A DNA stretch of 64,000 bases from Paludibacteraceae bacterium. GTDB lineage: Bacteria > Bacteroidota > Bacteroidia > Bacteroidales > Paludibacteraceae. The stretch is from assembly GCA_017446585.1 (NCBI GenBank), contig JAFSQL010000012.1:57981-121980 (forward strand), given 5' to 3'. Below, piece by piece: positions 1-10,570 of this stretch (positions are counted from its first letter, which is position 1; the number at the start of each line of letters is the position of its first letter). A model generated the notes under the pieces. The model ran no database searches. It was not told the origin of the DNA and saw only the letters and a program-made list of their open reading frames with translations. The position numbers were made by a program, and so were the translations under genes.

Positions 1-1
1 T

Positions 2-913
2 GTGATGATTGACCATTGCTCGTTCAGTTGGAGCACGGACGAATGCGCTAGTTGCTATAAGAATCGCAATTTTACAATGCAATGGTGCTTGGTCTATGAA
101 GGTATGATGAAAGGAGAAGAAGAACATGGGTTTGGTGGTATATGGGGCGGCTGTGACGTGACGTTCCACCACAACCTCATGGCTAACCAAATGAACCGTT
201 ATCCTCGTTTCGACCATCAATATGCCGGAGGGGCTTACTATGGCCCTCTTGACTTTGTGAACAACGTCATTTATATTGTGCGTAGTTGCAATGGAGTTTA
301 TGGTGGTGAGAGTTGTAACAATACGGGTGAATATCGAAAGATCAACATGGTCAACAATTATTATCGATATCATGCATCTGTTTCATCGGGCAATAAATAT
401 CGCATCATGCAGCCTACGACTTCTTGCAGCAATTGTACAAAAGAATATTCGTGTCCGATTGTTCCAGCCCATTTCTATATAGCTGGCAACTATGTGGATG
501 GAAGTGCGACCAACACATCGGACAACTGGAAAGGAGTGAATCCAAGCACGGACGCTATGAAGGCAACGACACCGTTTGCCATGGCAATCGAAGTGACAGG
601 AAAGCAAACGGCAGAAGAGGCATTTGAATCTGTATTGGCGAACGCTGGTGCAAGTCTTAGTCGAGACGCTGCGGACACGAAAGTGATTAACAACGTCATC
701 AACAATAATGGCACGATTGTCAGCGCAGTTCCGACGTTGCCTACCTTGATATCAACTACAGTTATCGATTCTGACTATGATGGACTTCCTGATGAATGGG
801 AAGACGCCCATGGTTTGAACAAAAACGATGTTACGGATTCCCGAAAAATTTCTTCGACCGGTTATGCCAACATAGAGAATTACGCACAAGAGTTGGTGAG
901 CGGTTTGTATTGA
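2..913 (+). CDS. Pectate lyase, PL1-type, C-terminal part (5' end outside the window)
   Basis: This is the downstream part of a secreted polysaccharide lyase that cleaves polygalacturonate by beta-elimination. The reading frame is open at the window edge, so the signal peptide and first part of the parallel beta-helix are missing and the first codon shown is not a real start. Visible motifs are IDHCSFSWSTDE (from residue 3), HGFGGIWGG with FHHNLMA, and RYPRFD, which carries the arginine expected of PL1 catalysis. The last 50 residues (DSDYDGLPDEWE, then GYANIENYAQEL) form the short calcium-loop tail common on Bacteroidota pectate lyases. No type IX sorting domain follows, so export by the Sec pathway to the periplasm or outer surface is more likely. 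A strong terminator follows. A pectin methylesterase lies 36 kb downstream but is not in the same operon. Confidence 0.85.
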   Translation: MMIDHCSFSWSTDECASCYKNRNFTMQWCLVYEGMMKGEEEHGFGGIWGGCDVTFHHNLMANQMNRYPRFDHQYAGGAYYGPLDFVNNVIYIVRSCNGVYGGESCNNTGEYRKINMVNNYYRYHASVSSGNKYRIMQPTTSCSNCTKEYSCPIVPAHFYIAGNYVDGSATNTSDNWKGVNPSTDAMKATTPFAMAIEVTGKQTAEEAFESVLANAGASLSRDAADTKVINNVINNNGTIVSAVPTLPTLISTTVIDSDYDGLPDEWEDAHGLNKNDVTDSRKISSTGYANIENYAQELVSGLY

Positions 914-932
914 AAGAAGCAGTTAAAAAAAT

Positions 933-962
933 AAAAAAGGGACGAAAACGTCCCTTTTTTTT
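933..962 (+). terminator. Intrinsic terminator after the pectate lyase gene
   Basis: A 12-base-pair stem (AAAAAAGGGACG at 933-944 with CGTCCCTTTTTT at 949-960) closes on an AAAA loop and ends in a run of eight T. It starts 20 bases after the pectate lyase stop codon. Confidence 0.9.
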
Positions 963-1066
963 ATCAAAATGGTAGTTAGAAAACAAAAAAGGTTAAATTC
1001 GCGTTTTGGTGGTTAGATATAAGAATTATTTTATTCACTTAAATCAATAAAAACACAGGATTAAAA

Positions 1067-2671
1067 ATGGCACAGATTGATTTGTCGAAGTACGGCATTA
1101 CCGGTGCGACGGAGATTGTTTACAATCCATCGTATGATGAACTTTTCAAAGAAGAGACAAACCCAGCCTTGACAGGATTTGACAAAGGTCAGGAGACGGA
1201 ACTTGGCGCGGTGAACGTGATGACGGGTATTTATACCGGTCGTAGCCCAAAGGATAAATTTATCGTTGACGACGCTACGAGCCACGACACCGTTTGGTGG
1301 ACGAGCGATGAATATAAGAATGACAACCACCGCGCAAGCCAAGAGACATGGGACGCGGTGAAGAAGTTGGCGCAAGAAGAGTTGAGCAACAAGAAACTTT
1401 ATGTCATTGACGGTTTCTGCGGTGCTAACAAGGACACACGCATGAAGGTTCGTTTCATCATGGAGGTGGCATGGCAAGCACACTTCGTGAAGAACATGTT
1501 CATCCGTCCAGTAAGCAAGGAAGAGGAAGAGCAAGAGCCAGACTTCATTGTATATAACGCCAGCAAGGCAAAGGTTGAGAATTACAAGGAACTCGGACTG
1601 AACAGTGAGACCGCAGTGGTCTTCAACGTGACGACGAAAGAGCAAGTCATTCTCAACACGTGGTATGGTGGTGAGATGAAGAAGGGTATGTTCTCGATGA
1701 TGAACTACTACTTGCCATTGAAGGGCATCGCATCAATGCACTGCTCCGCCAACACCGACATGAACGGTGAGAACACCGCCATCTTCTTCGGTTTGTCCGG
1801 TACGGGCAAGACGACCCTCTCAACTGACCCTAAGCGTAAGTTGATTGGTGACGACGAGCACGGTTGGGATGATAACGGCGTGTTCAACCTCGAAGGTGGT
1901 TGCTACGCTAAGGTTATCAACCTTGACAAGGACAGCGAGCCAGACATTTACAACGCCATCAAGCGTGACGCTCTGTTGGAAAACGTGACGGTAGACGCGC
2001 AAGGCAAGATTGACTTCGCAGACAAGAGCGTGACCGAGAATACTCGTGTAAGCTATCCTATCTATCACATCAAGAACATTCAGGCTCCTATCAGCAGCGG
2101 TCCTGCGGCTCAACAAGTCATCTTCTTGAGCGCAGACGCATTCGGCGTGTTGCCTCCAGTTAGCATTCTCGATCCAGAGCAAACGAAATACTACTTCTTG
2201 AGCGGCTTCACGGCTAAATTGGCAGGTACGGAGCGTGGCATCACCGAGCCTACCCCAACCTTCAGCGCATGCTTCGGACAAGCGTTCCTTGAGTTGCACC
2301 CAACGAAATATGCTGAAGAATTGGTACGTCACATGCAGAAGAGCGGTGCCAAGGCATACTTGGTAAACACAGGTTGGAATGGAACCGGCAAGCGTATCTC
2401 CATTAAGGACACGCGCGGTATCATTGACGCAATCTTGAACCACTCGATTGATACGGCTCCAACGAAGACGATTCCTTACTTCAACTTCGTAGTTCCTACG
2501 CAATTGGAAGGTGTGGATCCTAAGATTCTCGATCCTCGTGACACGTATGCAGACGCTGCGCAATGGGAAGAGAAAGCAAAGGACTTGGCAAGCCGCTTCA
2601 TCAAAAACTTCGTTAAATATGAAGGCAATGAGGCTGGAAAGGCATTGGTAGCAGCCGGTCCAAAACTCTAA
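1067..2671 (+). CDS. pckA: Phosphoenolpyruvate carboxykinase (ATP)
   Basis: This cytoplasmic enzyme interconverts oxaloacetate plus ATP with phosphoenolpyruvate, CO2 and ADP. In gut and rumen Bacteroidota it often runs in the CO2-fixing direction toward succinate. The 534-residue length is normal. The ATP-type P-loop [11 protein letters not shown] is near residue 242, followed by the metal-binding segment around [10 protein letters not shown]. The [10 protein letters not shown] substrate-binding motif is near residue 57, and the C-terminal part carries [11 protein letters not shown]. The gene stands alone between two terminators. A weak promoter candidate, TTTG at 1005-1008 and TATTTTAT at 1027-1034, lies just upstream, but it matches the TAnnTTTG consensus only partly. 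The start ATG at 1067 fits the family N-terminus. Confidence 0.97.
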   Translation: MAQIDLSKYGITGATEIVYNPSYDELFKEETNPALTGFDKGQETELGAVNVMTGIYTGRSPKDKFIVDDATSHDTVWWTSDEYKNDNHRASQETWDAVKKLAQEELSNKKLYVIDGFCGANKDTRMKVRFIMEVAWQAHFVKNMFIRPVSKEEEEQEPDFIVYNASKAKVENYKELGLNSETAVVFNVTTKEQVILNTWYGGEMKKGMFSMMNYYLPLKGIASMHCSANTDMNGENTAIFFGLSGTGKTTLSTDPKRKLIGDDEHGWDDNGVFNLEGGCYAKVINLDKDSEPDIYNAIKRDALLENVTVDAQGKIDFADKSVTENTRVSYPIYHIKNIQAPISSGPAAQQVIFLSADAFGVLPPVSILDPEQTKYYFLSGFTAKLAGTERGITEPTPTFSACFGQAFLELHPTKYAEELVRHMQKSGAKAYLVNTGWNGTGKRISIKDTRGIIDAILNHSIDTAPTKTIPYFNFVVPTQLEGVDPKILDPRDTYADAAQWEEKAKDLASRFIKNFVKYEGNEAGKALVAAGPKL

Positions 2672-2693
2672 GATTAAAAAGTTAAATTGGATG

Positions 2694-2734
2694 ATTCGGG
2701 AGCGAACTTCATAGTTCGCTCCCGAATTGTTTTA
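2694..2734 (+). terminator. Intrinsic terminator after pckA
   Basis: A 15-base-pair stem (2694-2708 with 2713-2727; core ATTCGGGAGCGAAC) with a 4-base loop is followed by a T-rich tract. It begins 22 bases after the pckA stop. Confidence 0.9.
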
Positions 2735-2735
2735 T

Positions 2736-2766
2736 TTTGTGGAGCGGTGAAAGTGTTGTAATTTTG
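2736..2766 (+). promoter_or_regulatory. Bacteroidota-type promoter for the DUF4831-leuS-glycosyltransferase operon
   Basis: TTTG at 2736-2739 and TAATTTTG at 2759-2766 match the -33 and -7 elements of the Bacteroidota housekeeping sigma factor with 19 bases between them. Transcription would start near 2773, about 50 bases before the DUF4831 start codon. Confidence 0.7.
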
Positions 2767-2825
2767 CAAGATAGTCGAGAAGAACAGGTGCGTTGACGTA
2801 AAAATAAAAAAGCAAAAGACGAAAC

Positions 2826-3842
2826 ATGAGAAAGTTTGTCGTAGTAGCCTTGTCAATGATGGCTATGATGTCAGGAATGGTGGTCAGCGCGGCGGATCGC
2901 TCTAAGAACGCTGAACCGAGATTGACTTATTCGTTGCCTCGCACGGTGTTGTCCATAGAGGTGGAGATGGAGCGTGTGACCGTAAAGGCAGGACCATATT
3001 ACCGATATGCGGAACGGTATCTGAACGTGAAGGATGCCGCAAGCGAAGATGCCGTCATCTGGAAGGTGAAAGGCATCCGATTGCGAACGAAGGGAGAGGC
3101 AGACCCGGAAAAGACATTCAACGTGCGCAGTGCGAAGCAATTGACCAAAAACAAGAAGGGCGTGATTTTGGGATGGAATTGCGCTCCTCAGACATCGAAT
3201 GCGAACGTTGTGAAAGAGCCTAAAAAGTTCATTGCCATAGAGAGCTCAGACATCAACCCGAAGGCGTATAGTGAAGACCAGTTGATGGCGAATAGCGTCA
3301 GCCAAATGGCTCAGTCGGCAGCCAAGGAGATATACCGGATTCGTGACAGTCGTGTCAGTTTGGCTACGGGCGACATGCTGCACATGCCTGCCGACGGGAG
3401 AAGCATGGAATTGATGTTTGAGGAAATGGACAAGGCGGAATCAAGGTTGATGTCGCTGTTTGTCGGCAAGAAGCATAAGGACACTATTGTCAAAACATTC
3501 GAATACGTACCCAGCAAGAAGGATGTTAAGAATGAAATGATATTCCGTTTGTCAACGGCAAACGGACTGGTCGGGAAAGACGACTTGAGCGGGCAGCCCG
3601 TGTATATCAGCATCAAGTTGGAAAGAAATGAAAAACCGTCCGTGAAGAAAGACGCGGGAGAGTTGTTCTATAATGAACCGGGAAGGGCTCACGTGACGAT
3701 AGACGTAGAGGAGTCGAGGGTAGTGGATGAGGATGTCAGTATAGCTCAGAATGGAAGTCTGCAAGCGTTGCCGTCGTCGTTCGTCAACGCTAAGTTGCAG
3801 TATGACGCGACGACAGGCGCGTTGATAAGCGTGGAGAAATAG
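2826..3842 (+). CDS. DUF4831 family exported protein
   Basis: The 338-residue protein begins with a Sec signal peptide (MRKFVVVALSMMAMMSGMVVSAADR, likely cleaved after the alanines near residue 23). The mature part contains the LTYSLPRTVLSIEVE and RYAERYLNV segments that I associate with DUF4831, a family of unknown function found in Bacteroidota. No lipobox is visible, so the protein is probably periplasmic and soluble. It is the first gene of the operon, 50 bases upstream of leuS, and has its own good promoter. That link to leuS is positional only. I assign no biochemical role. Confidence 0.75.
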   Translation: MRKFVVVALSMMAMMSGMVVSAADRSKNAEPRLTYSLPRTVLSIEVEMERVTVKAGPYYRYAERYLNVKDAASEDAVIWKVKGIRLRTKGEADPEKTFNVRSAKQLTKNKKGVILGWNCAPQTSNANVVKEPKKFIAIESSDINPKAYSEDQLMANSVSQMAQSAAKEIYRIRDSRVSLATGDMLHMPADGRSMELMFEEMDKAESRLMSLFVGKKHKDTIVKTFEYVPSKKDVKNEMIFRLSTANGLVGKDDLSGQPVYISIKLERNEKPSVKKDAGELFYNEPGRAHVTIDVEESRVVDEDVSIAQNGSLQALPSSFVNAKLQYDATTGALISVEK

Positions 3843-3892
3843 AACGAAGCGATCAGAAAAAACAGACAAGAAGATAAAAACACAAAAAAAGA

Positions 3893-6712
3893 ATGGAATA
3901 TAATTTCAGGGCGATAGAGCAGAAGTGGCAAGAGACGTGGAAACGTGAGAAAACGTATCGCGTGGAGACAGATAAGTCGAAGAAGAAATGTTATGTTTTA
4001 GACATGTTTCCTTATCCAAGCGGAGCGGGACTGCATGTAGGACATCCGTTGGGTTACATAGCGAGTGATATTTACGCTCGATACAAGCGCTTGCAAGGAT
4101 TCAATGTCCTTCACCCGATGGGTTATGACGCATACGGGTTGCCAGCGGAGCAATATGCCATCAAGACGGGTCAGCATCCTGAAAAAACGACGATGGAAAA
4201 CATAGCCCGCTATCGTGAACAGTTGGACATGATTGGGTTGTGTTACGATTGGGACCGAGAGGTCAAGACTTGTGATCCTGATTATTACAAGTGGACGCAA
4301 TGGGCATTTATCAAGATGTTCAACCACTATTACGATACGAAGGCTTGCAAAGCCAAACCAATAGCCGATTTGGAAAAGCATTTGGAGAGTTATGGTACGG
4401 AAGGTCTGACCGCTGCTGGAAGCAAGGAATTGTTTTTTACAGCCGAAGAGTGGAATGCGATGGACGTGAAGGCGAAGAGTGACACTCTGATGAACTGGAG
4501 AATCGCCTACAAGGCAGAGACCATGGTGAATTGGTGTCCGGGTTTGGGAACGGTGTTGGCAAACGACGAGGTGAGTGAGGGACTGAGCGTGCGCGGAGGT
4601 TATCCTGTGGAACAGCGCAAGATGAGCCAATGGAGTTTGCGTGTCAGTGCCTATGCTCAACGACTGTTGGACGGGTTAGAAACGATAGACTGGACCAGCA
4701 GTTTGAAAGACACACAGCGAAACTGGATAGGCAGGAGTGAAGGAGCGGAGATCAAATATAAAATCAAAGGTAGGGATGAGGAGATTACTATCTTTACCAC
4801 CCGTGCCGATACGGTATTTGGTGTTTCGTTCATGGTATTGGCGCCAGAAAGCGAATGGGTGAAGAAACTGACCACGCCAGAACATGAAGCGGAAGTTGCC
4901 GAGTATGTGGCAGAGACAAAGAAAAAAACGGAATTGGAACGTAAGAGCCAGCACAACTTCACTGGAGTTGCGACGGGCAGTTATGCCATCAATCCGTTCA
5001 CGGGGGAAGAAGTTCCGATCTGGGTGGCAGAATATGTGATAGCCGGATATGGAACGGGTGCCGTCATGGGTGTTCCCGCTCACGACAGTCGTGACTATGA
5101 GTTTGCCAAGAAGTTCGGCTTCAAGATTAAAAGTCTGATAGAAGGCGCGGACGTGAGCGAACACAGCGTGGACGCAAAAGAGGGCATAGTGACAAATTCG
5201 CCTGCCGAAGGATTAGAAAGTGAGTTGAACCTGAACGGATTGACGGTTAAGGAGGCCATAGAAAAAACGAAGCGATTTGTAGCGGAGAAAGGTATTGGTC
5301 AAGTCAAGGTGAATTATCGCATTCGTGACGCAATTTTCAGCAGACAAAGGTATTGGGGAGAACCATTTCCTGTTTATTATAAGCAAGGTATTCCGACAAT
5401 GGTGCCAGAAGAGTGCTTGCCAATAGAGTTGCCGCAGGTTGACAAGTATCTGCCAACGGAGACAGGTGAGCCTCCGCTCGGAAATGCGAAAGTGTGGGCG
5501 TGGGATGAAGTGAACAAGAAGATTGTTGAAAACACGAAGATTGACAATCAAACGGTGTTTCCTTTGGATTTGAACACGATGCCTGGTTTTGCCGGTTCGT
5601 CAGCGTATTATTTGCGCTATATGGACCCTCGAAATAATGATGCGTTGGTCAGCCAAGAAGCAGATGAGTATTGGCAGTGTGTGGATTTGTATTTAGGAGG
5701 TATTGAACACGCCACGGGTCACTTGATATACAGTCGCGTTTGGAATAAGTTCTTGGTTGATTTGGGTGTCGCAAGGGAGGAAGAGCCTTTCCATAAGTTG
5801 ATTAACCAAGGCATGATACAGGGAAGAAGCAATTTCGTGTATCGCGTGAAGGGAACGAACACATATGTAAGTGCCGGACTGAAAGACCAATATGATGTGC
5901 AACCGATTCACGTCTTGATAGATTTCGTCAAGAATGATGTGTTGGACATAGAGGCATTCAAGAAGTGGAGTCCAGAATATTCAGATGCTGAGTTTGTGCT
6001 TGAAGACGGGAAATACGTATGCGGTTGGGCAGTGGAAAAGATGTCTAAATCAATGTATAATGTGGTGAATCCGGACAATGTGGTGAAGGATTATGGAGCG
6101 GACACCTTGCGTCTGTATGAAATGTTCCTTGGACCAATAGAACAAGCAAAGCCGTGGGACACGAAGGGAATTGACGGCGTGCATCGTTTCTTGCGAAAGT
6201 TTTGGGCATTGTTATGGGACGGTGACACGCTCGCAATAAATGAAGAACCAGCCACGCAAGCGGAGTTGAAGACCCTGCACAAGACAATCAAGAAGATAGG
6301 CGAAGACATTGAGAACTTCTCAATGAACACGGCGGTAAGCGCATTCATGATTGCTCTGAATGAGTTGAAAGTGTGCCGTAAACGCTCAATCCTCGAACCA
6401 TTGACAATTTTGTTGACACCGTTTGTTCCACATATAGCCGAAGAGGCTTGGCACTTGTTGGGACACACGACAACCGTTTGCGACGCGTCATGGCCTGTTC
6501 TGGAAGAACAGTATTTGGTTGAGGACAGCGTTCAAATGCCTATCTCGTTCAATGGGAAGGTGCGTTTCAACATGGAATTGCCATCAGCCATGTCGAAGGA
6601 GAACGTGGAAAAGACAGTTTTGGCAGACGAGCGTACGCTGAAGCAATTGGAGGGGAAGAGTATCAAAAAGGTGATTGTCGTCCCTGGAAGAATCGTGAAC
6701 ATTGTGTGCTGA
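3893..6712 (+). CDS. leuS: Leucyl-tRNA synthetase
   Basis: This class I aminoacyl-tRNA synthetase charges tRNA-Leu. The 939-residue protein has the HIGH signature as HVGH (within [16 protein letters not shown] near residue 41) and the KMSKS loop as EKMSKSMYN near residue 717. Between them lies the CP1 editing domain with [13 protein letters not shown] and the conserved [19 protein letters not shown] stretch, which hydrolyses mischarged tRNA. An insertion around residues 150-195 is usual for Bacteroidota LeuRS. The C-terminal anticodon-binding region is complete. The stop codon overlaps the start of the following glycosyltransferase by one base, suggesting translational coupling. Confidence 0.98.
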   Translation: MEYNFRAIEQKWQETWKREKTYRVETDKSKKKCYVLDMFPYPSGAGLHVGHPLGYIASDIYARYKRLQGFNVLHPMGYDAYGLPAEQYAIKTGQHPEKTTMENIARYREQLDMIGLCYDWDREVKTCDPDYYKWTQWAFIKMFNHYYDTKACKAKPIADLEKHLESYGTEGLTAAGSKELFFTAEEWNAMDVKAKSDTLMNWRIAYKAETMVNWCPGLGTVLANDEVSEGLSVRGGYPVEQRKMSQWSLRVSAYAQRLLDGLETIDWTSSLKDTQRNWIGRSEGAEIKYKIKGRDEEITIFTTRADTVFGVSFMVLAPESEWVKKLTTPEHEAEVAEYVAETKKKTELERKSQHNFTGVATGSYAINPFTGEEVPIWVAEYVIAGYGTGAVMGVPAHDSRDYEFAKKFGFKIKSLIEGADVSEHSVDAKEGIVTNSPAEGLESELNLNGLTVKEAIEKTKRFVAEKGIGQVKVNYRIRDAIFSRQRYWGEPFPVYYKQGIPTMVPEECLPIELPQVDKYLPTETGEPPLGNAKVWAWDEVNKKIVENTKIDNQTVFPLDLNTMPGFAGSSAYYLRYMDPRNNDALVSQEADEYWQCVDLYLGGIEHATGHLIYSRVWNKFLVDLGVAREEEPFHKLINQGMIQGRSNFVYRVKGTNTYVSAGLKDQYDVQPIHVLIDFVKNDVLDIEAFKKWSPEYSDAEFVLEDGKYVCGWAVEKMSKSMYNVVNPDNVVKDYGADTLRLYEMFLGPIEQAKPWDTKGIDGVHRFLRKFWALLWDGDTLAINEEPATQAELKTLHKTIKKIGEDIENFSMNTAVSAFMIALNELKVCRKRSILEPLTILLTPFVPHIAEEAWHLLGHTTTVCDASWPVLEEQYLVEDSVQMPISFNGKVRFNMELPSAMSKENVEKTVLADERTLKQLEGKSIKKVIVVPGRIVNIVC

Positions 6713-7797
6713 TGGCGAAAGTTCTCTTCATTCGATATAAAAAAGCACAGGGTGTGAAAGACGGTGGTGAGGTGGGACATGCCGCCCATTTTGCCGCCAT
6801 GTGCGAATTGTTCGGAAGGGAGAACGTGACAGACTATGCGGTCAATGACCTGACCCGTCGTCGCAGTGTGCGAGAATTGCTTTCTGGCGTGGTTGGCATG
6901 TTGTTCGGTCGCTACATGGGATTGAGTCACAATAAATTGAAAGAGATTGAAAGACTTGCGACAGATTGCGATTACGTGTTGATAGACCGAAGCGTATTTG
7001 GTTATATTGCCAAGTATTTGAAGGAGCGTGGCGTAAAAGCGACGTTGTTTTGCTTCTTTCACAACGTGGAGGAAAAGTACTTTGCGGACAAAATGGGTCA
7101 ATGGGTTCCGTGGCGAAGGTTGGTACTGCGGTGTGTAGATAACAATGATAGAATGAGTTGTGACTATGCAGACAAAGTCTTAGCATTGAACAGCCGTGAT
7201 TCAGAAGAAATAGAACGCAGGTATGGTCGGAAGGCTGACGGACTGATTCCTGTAACGGTCGAAGACAAGGCGACGGCACCAACGGAGGAAAAACGCGTGA
7301 ATGAAAAATTGAGATGCCTCTTTGTCGGCGCATATTTCACCGCCAACGTTGAAGGCATACAATGGTTTATGAACGAAGTTATGTCTTTGACCGATGTTGA
7401 ACTAACTGTGGTGGGGAAGGGAATGTCGCGGCTAAAGCCAGTGAGAAGTGATGTGCGAGTGTTGAGCGATGTGCCAGAATTGCGCCCGGTAATGGAAGAG
7501 GCGGACGTAGTGGTACTGCCAATTTTCAAAGGGAGCGGAATGAAGGTGAAGACTTGCGAAAGCCTCATGTGGGGAAAGAATATCGTGGGGTCGAAAGAGG
7601 CGTTTGTGGGTTATGATGTTGATAAAAAGTCAGTAGGAGGCGAGTGCGAAACAGCAGAAGAGTTTGTCGCCGCCTTGTCTCGCATAAGGGAAGAGCGTTG
7701 GAGCGTGTGGAATACTGTTAGTCGAAGTGCCTACGAGAAACATTATAGTCATGCTGCCATGATGAAGTCATGGCGTGGCATTTTCGGACTGGACTAA
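6712..7797 (+). CDS. Glycosyltransferase, group 1 (GT4-like)
   Basis: This 361-residue protein has the two-Rossmann GT-B layout. The N-terminal half is divergent and starts [19 protein letters not shown]. The C-terminal half has LRCLFVGAYFTANVEGIQWF (about residue 200), a VLSDVPELRPVMEEADVVVLP segment and GSGMKVKTCESLMWGK, where the donor nucleotide-sugar site is expected. I chose the ATG at 6712 because it overlaps the leuS stop (TGATG); the frame extends only two codons further, to a GTG inside leuS. Donor and acceptor cannot be told from the sequence, but surface polysaccharide or lipopolysaccharide synthesis is likely. Its 3' end overlaps the end of obgE on the other strand by four bases. 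Confidence 0.85.
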   Translation: MAKVLFIRYKKAQGVKDGGEVGHAAHFAAMCELFGRENVTDYAVNDLTRRRSVRELLSGVVGMLFGRYMGLSHNKLKEIERLATDCDYVLIDRSVFGYIAKYLKERGVKATLFCFFHNVEEKYFADKMGQWVPWRRLVLRCVDNNDRMSCDYADKVLALNSRDSEEIERRYGRKADGLIPVTVEDKATAPTEEKRVNEKLRCLFVGAYFTANVEGIQWFMNEVMSLTDVELTVVGKGMSRLKPVRSDVRVLSDVPELRPVMEEADVVVLPIFKGSGMKVKTCESLMWGKNIVGSKEAFVGYDVDKKSVGGECETAEEFVAALSRIREERWSVWNTVSRSAYEKHYSHAAMMKSWRGIFGLD

Positions 7798-9008
7798 TCG
7801 TTGCTGTCCTCTTCGTCAGGAATAAAGAGGTTGGGGTCTTCATAGATGCCCGGATGCAATTCGGTGTCAGGAAGACCTTTGAATGTGCCTTTCTGAATGA
7901 TAAATTGCGTGTCGATGATTTTTTCCTCTTCTTGTGGAGTAGGAATATGAGCGTTTTGTTTCGCATTGATATTGATGGGCCGATGCGAAATTTCCACAAT
8001 TTTGTTTTGCGCTTGGTTCAATTGTTCCCAAAGCGTGTCTTTCAGTAAATCAAGATTTTCGCCACTAACGGAAGAGAAAAAGATGGGGTGGAGAGCGGCA
8101 AGTGGAGATTTGGCGACTTTCTCTTTCAATTTGTTCAATTCGTCAGGTGAGAGCACGTCAATCTTGGAAAAGGCTATAACACGTGATTTGCCTTCGAGTT
8201 CAGGATTGTAGAGCTTGAGTTCGTTGAGCAATACGTCATATTCATGAACCAAATCGTCAGACGTGACTGGAATAAGGAACAGAAGGATGGAGTTTCGTTC
8301 AATGTGTCGCAGGAACTGAAGTCCAAGCCCTTTGCCATCATGTGCGCCTTCAATGATGCCAGGAATGTCTGCCATGCAGAACGAGTGTTGGTCTCGACAA
8401 TTGACAATGCCCAAGTTGGGAACAAGTGTCGTGAAAGGGTAGTCCGCTATTTGTGGTTTGGCGGCAGAAACACTTGAAAGAAGCGTTGATTTTCCTGCGT
8501 TGGGAAATCCGACGAGTCCGACATCGGCGAGAACCTTGAGTTCAAGAACTATTTCACGTTCGACGGCGGGTTCACCCGGTTGCGCGTAGCGTGGCGCTTG
8601 GTTGGTTGGTGTCTTGAAGTGCCAGTTGCCTTGTCCGCCCCTTCCTCCTTTGAGCAGGACGATTTTTTGTCCCGGATCGGTGAGTTCGCAAATAAACTCG
8701 CCTGTGACGCCATCATAGGCAACCGTTCCGACAGGTACCTTGATAATTTGGTCCGCTCCGTCTTTCCCGAAGGAGCGAGAGTGTCCGCCACCCTCACCAT
8801 TGCTGGCAAAGACGTGACGAGCATATTTGAGGTGAATAAGCGTCCAAAGGGAAGGGTCTGCCTGAAGAATGACATGACCTCCTCGTCCACCGTCACCTCC
8901 GTCTGGTCCACCTTTAGGATTGCGTCGGTTTCTGAAGAAGTGAGATGAACCGGGACCACCTTTTCCGGAACGGCAAAATATTTTGACGTAGTCAATGAAG
9001 TTGCTCAT
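7794..9008 (-). CDS. obgE: GTPase ObgE/CgtA
   Basis: Obg is a ribosome-associated GTPase that acts in late 50S assembly and stress responses. The 404-residue protein has the glycine-rich Obg fold at residues 1-157 (RSGKGGPGSSHFFR, GGPDGGDGGRGGHV), then a G domain with the P-loop GFPNAGKSTLLS near residue 166, switch segment YPFTTLVPNLG, DIPGI for G3 and FSKID for G4. A C-terminal extension of about 60 residues is rich in charged residues. A TATCTTTG box lies 21 bases upstream of the start codon, so it is probably transcribed from its own promoter. Confidence 0.97.
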   Translation of the reverse strand: MSNFIDYVKIFCRSGKGGPGSSHFFRNRRNPKGGPDGGDGGRGGHVILQADPSLWTLIHLKYARHVFASNGEGGGHSRSFGKDGADQIIKVPVGTVAYDGVTGEFICELTDPGQKIVLLKGGRGGQGNWHFKTPTNQAPRYAQPGEPAVEREIVLELKVLADVGLVGFPNAGKSTLLSSVSAAKPQIADYPFTTLVPNLGIVNCRDQHSFCMADIPGIIEGAHDGKGLGLQFLRHIERNSILLFLIPVTSDDLVHEYDVLLNELKLYNPELEGKSRVIAFSKIDVLSPDELNKLKEKVAKSPLAALHPIFFSSVSGENLDLLKDTLWEQLNQAQNKIVEISHRPININAKQNAHIPTPQEEEKIIDTQFIIQKGTFKGLPDTELHPGIYEDPNLFIPDEEDSND

Positions 9009-9028
9009 GATGAAGAAAAAATAGGGCG

Positions 9029-9036
9029 CAAAGATA
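9029..9036 (-). promoter_or_regulatory. TAnnTTTG -7 box upstream of obgE
   Basis: On the minus strand this reads TATCTTTG, an exact match to the Bacteroidota -7 consensus, 21 bases before the obgE start codon. I see no clear -33 TTTG at the expected spacing. Confidence 0.5.
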
Positions 9037-9040
9037 GTGG

Positions 9041-10570
9041 TTATTTTTGTTTTAGTACTTTGGAGGTTACGCCGTTTCTCGTGATAGCATAGATTTCTGC
9101 AGGACCATTGGTGAAGAGCAATTGCGAATGCGTCGTTTGGTCACTATCCTTGGCAGAGGTTTCGATTGTTGATGATTCTTGGCTCTTCAGTTGCGCGTAC
9201 ACCTTGATGCAAAGATTTCTGCCTTGTGAATACTGATCCAAGAATCCGTAGCCAGAGCCTTGAGGGTAGATGTATTGCATCTTTTGCGGGGTGACATGAG
9301 CGTAGAGCACATCGGCTTCCGCTTCGACAGGAATAATGGTCGTTCCAATGGTGTATTGCATGACGCACAATGTGTCACCCGCTTTAAGACCTGCCTTGAT
9401 GGGTAGGGAATGATAGCCACTGGAGAGGTTTTCCGCTCCTGCCACAGCGATTGGTTCGGCAGCGAATGCTTGTTCAAGAGATGATGCCTTGTAGAGTTGT
9501 ATGGTGTCGGTGACAGGGCGTTCGTCGCCGTCGTCGGAGACCCAAAAACCAACCCTTGAGACGAAGACGGAATCCGCTTGCTCGATAGGGAAGAAAGAGA
9601 CTTGGAAGATGGTGTCACAAAGTTCTGTGCTGCTGAACGTTCGATTGAAGTTGAGATCGTAAATTTCTCCCAAACGGTCTTTCTGAAGAATGGTGTCGTT
9701 GTCGTTTCTAACGGTGTCGCCCGAAAAAGTAACAGGGCATCCTATCATGGCAGAGTAGTAGGAAAGGTGGAAGTAGCCTGCGGAGTCATTGGCTGTTCCC
9801 CAAGAGTTCTGCACAAGCCACGCTCCTGGTGAAGAAGGTTTGGACGCAAGGTTGGAAAACTGATTGAAATTATCGTCCCAGCCAACAATGAGTACCGCGT
9901 GATTGAGAGACATTCCTGAGGCGTCGGCGGAAGGAATGTAAGAAGCATGATGTTCGCTGTCTCGATAAGGTGAAGTGAGCATGGAGCCATTGACAGGAAT
10001 CCATACGTGTCCATGTTTAAGGACAAGGCGTTTGATGGAGTCAGGGGTGAGCGCGTCGTAGAAGGTGATGTCGGTAAAATAACGCGTGAGGGAGAAGTCC
10101 GCATTGTCAAGAGCCGGTCCCGTTCCTGAAGCGTAGTAGGCGGTCGAATAGCGCATGGTTCCTCCCGACTCAACAGGCGTTTCAAAACCCTTGTTTTCAA
10201 TTAGATGTGTGACGGAGAATGTGGAATCGTTCGGATAAGAAATCCACTCGCCAGACAAAAAGTTGTTCCATGCCCGATTGAACTCAATGGCGGAAGTTGA
10301 GGAATATGCCCAACACGTGTTTGTCGAGCCTTGGTCGCGCGTGTCAGGCATTGAGATACTGTCGGGAATGTTGAGCGCGGTTGGTAAGGATGCGGAGCGA
10401 AATGAATATTCCGGAACTCGTTTGGACAAGGTGGGGAAGAAGATGTGGCAAGGCGACATGGATTCTTGGACAGGCACGGCGTCTTTGTCATTCGCTTTTG
10501 GAAAAGGAACGGCAAAAACGTGGGTCGTGACGAACGCCAAGAAAAACAGAGAGAGAAGGTGCTTATTCAT
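9041..10570 (-). CDS. Secreted papain-like (C1A) cysteine peptidase
   Basis: The 509-residue protein starts at the ATG at 10570 (MNKHLLSLFFLAFVTTHVFA is a clear signal peptide); the frame extends further upstream but lacks family features there. The papain catalytic set is complete: oxyanion Gln80 and nucleophile Cys86 in DTRDQGSTNTCWAYSS, His224 in LNHAVLIVGWDD, and Asn255 in WLVQNSWG. No propeptide of usual size is evident between the signal and the catalytic core. After about residue 300 comes a beta-rich domain of unknown role, and the last 30 residues (ending NGVTSKVLKQK) weakly resemble a type IX sorting tail. Its start overlaps the end of the upstream HD phosphodiesterase gene by eight bases (ATGAATAA), so the two are translationally coupled. 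Confidence 0.88.
   Translation of the reverse strand: MNKHLLSLFFLAFVTTHVFAVPFPKANDKDAVPVQESMSPCHIFFPTLSKRVPEYSFRSASLPTALNIPDSISMPDTRDQGSTNTCWAYSSTSAIEFNRAWNNFLSGEWISYPNDSTFSVTHLIENKGFETPVESGGTMRYSTAYYASGTGPALDNADFSLTRYFTDITFYDALTPDSIKRLVLKHGHVWIPVNGSMLTSPYRDSEHHASYIPSADASGMSLNHAVLIVGWDDNFNQFSNLASKPSSPGAWLVQNSWGTANDSAGYFHLSYYSAMIGCPVTFSGDTVRNDNDTILQKDRLGEIYDLNFNRTFSSTELCDTIFQVSFFPIEQADSVFVSRVGFWVSDDGDERPVTDTIQLYKASSLEQAFAAEPIAVAGAENLSSGYHSLPIKAGLKAGDTLCVMQYTIGTTIIPVEAEADVLYAHVTPQKMQYIYPQGSGYGFLDQYSQGRNLCIKVYAQLKSQESSTIETSAKDSDQTTHSQLLFTNGPAEIYAITRNGVTSKVLKQK

Noticed and set aside
1820-2563. A 247-codon minus-strand frame inside pckA
   Set aside because: It is antisense to a well-conserved gene and has no independent support.
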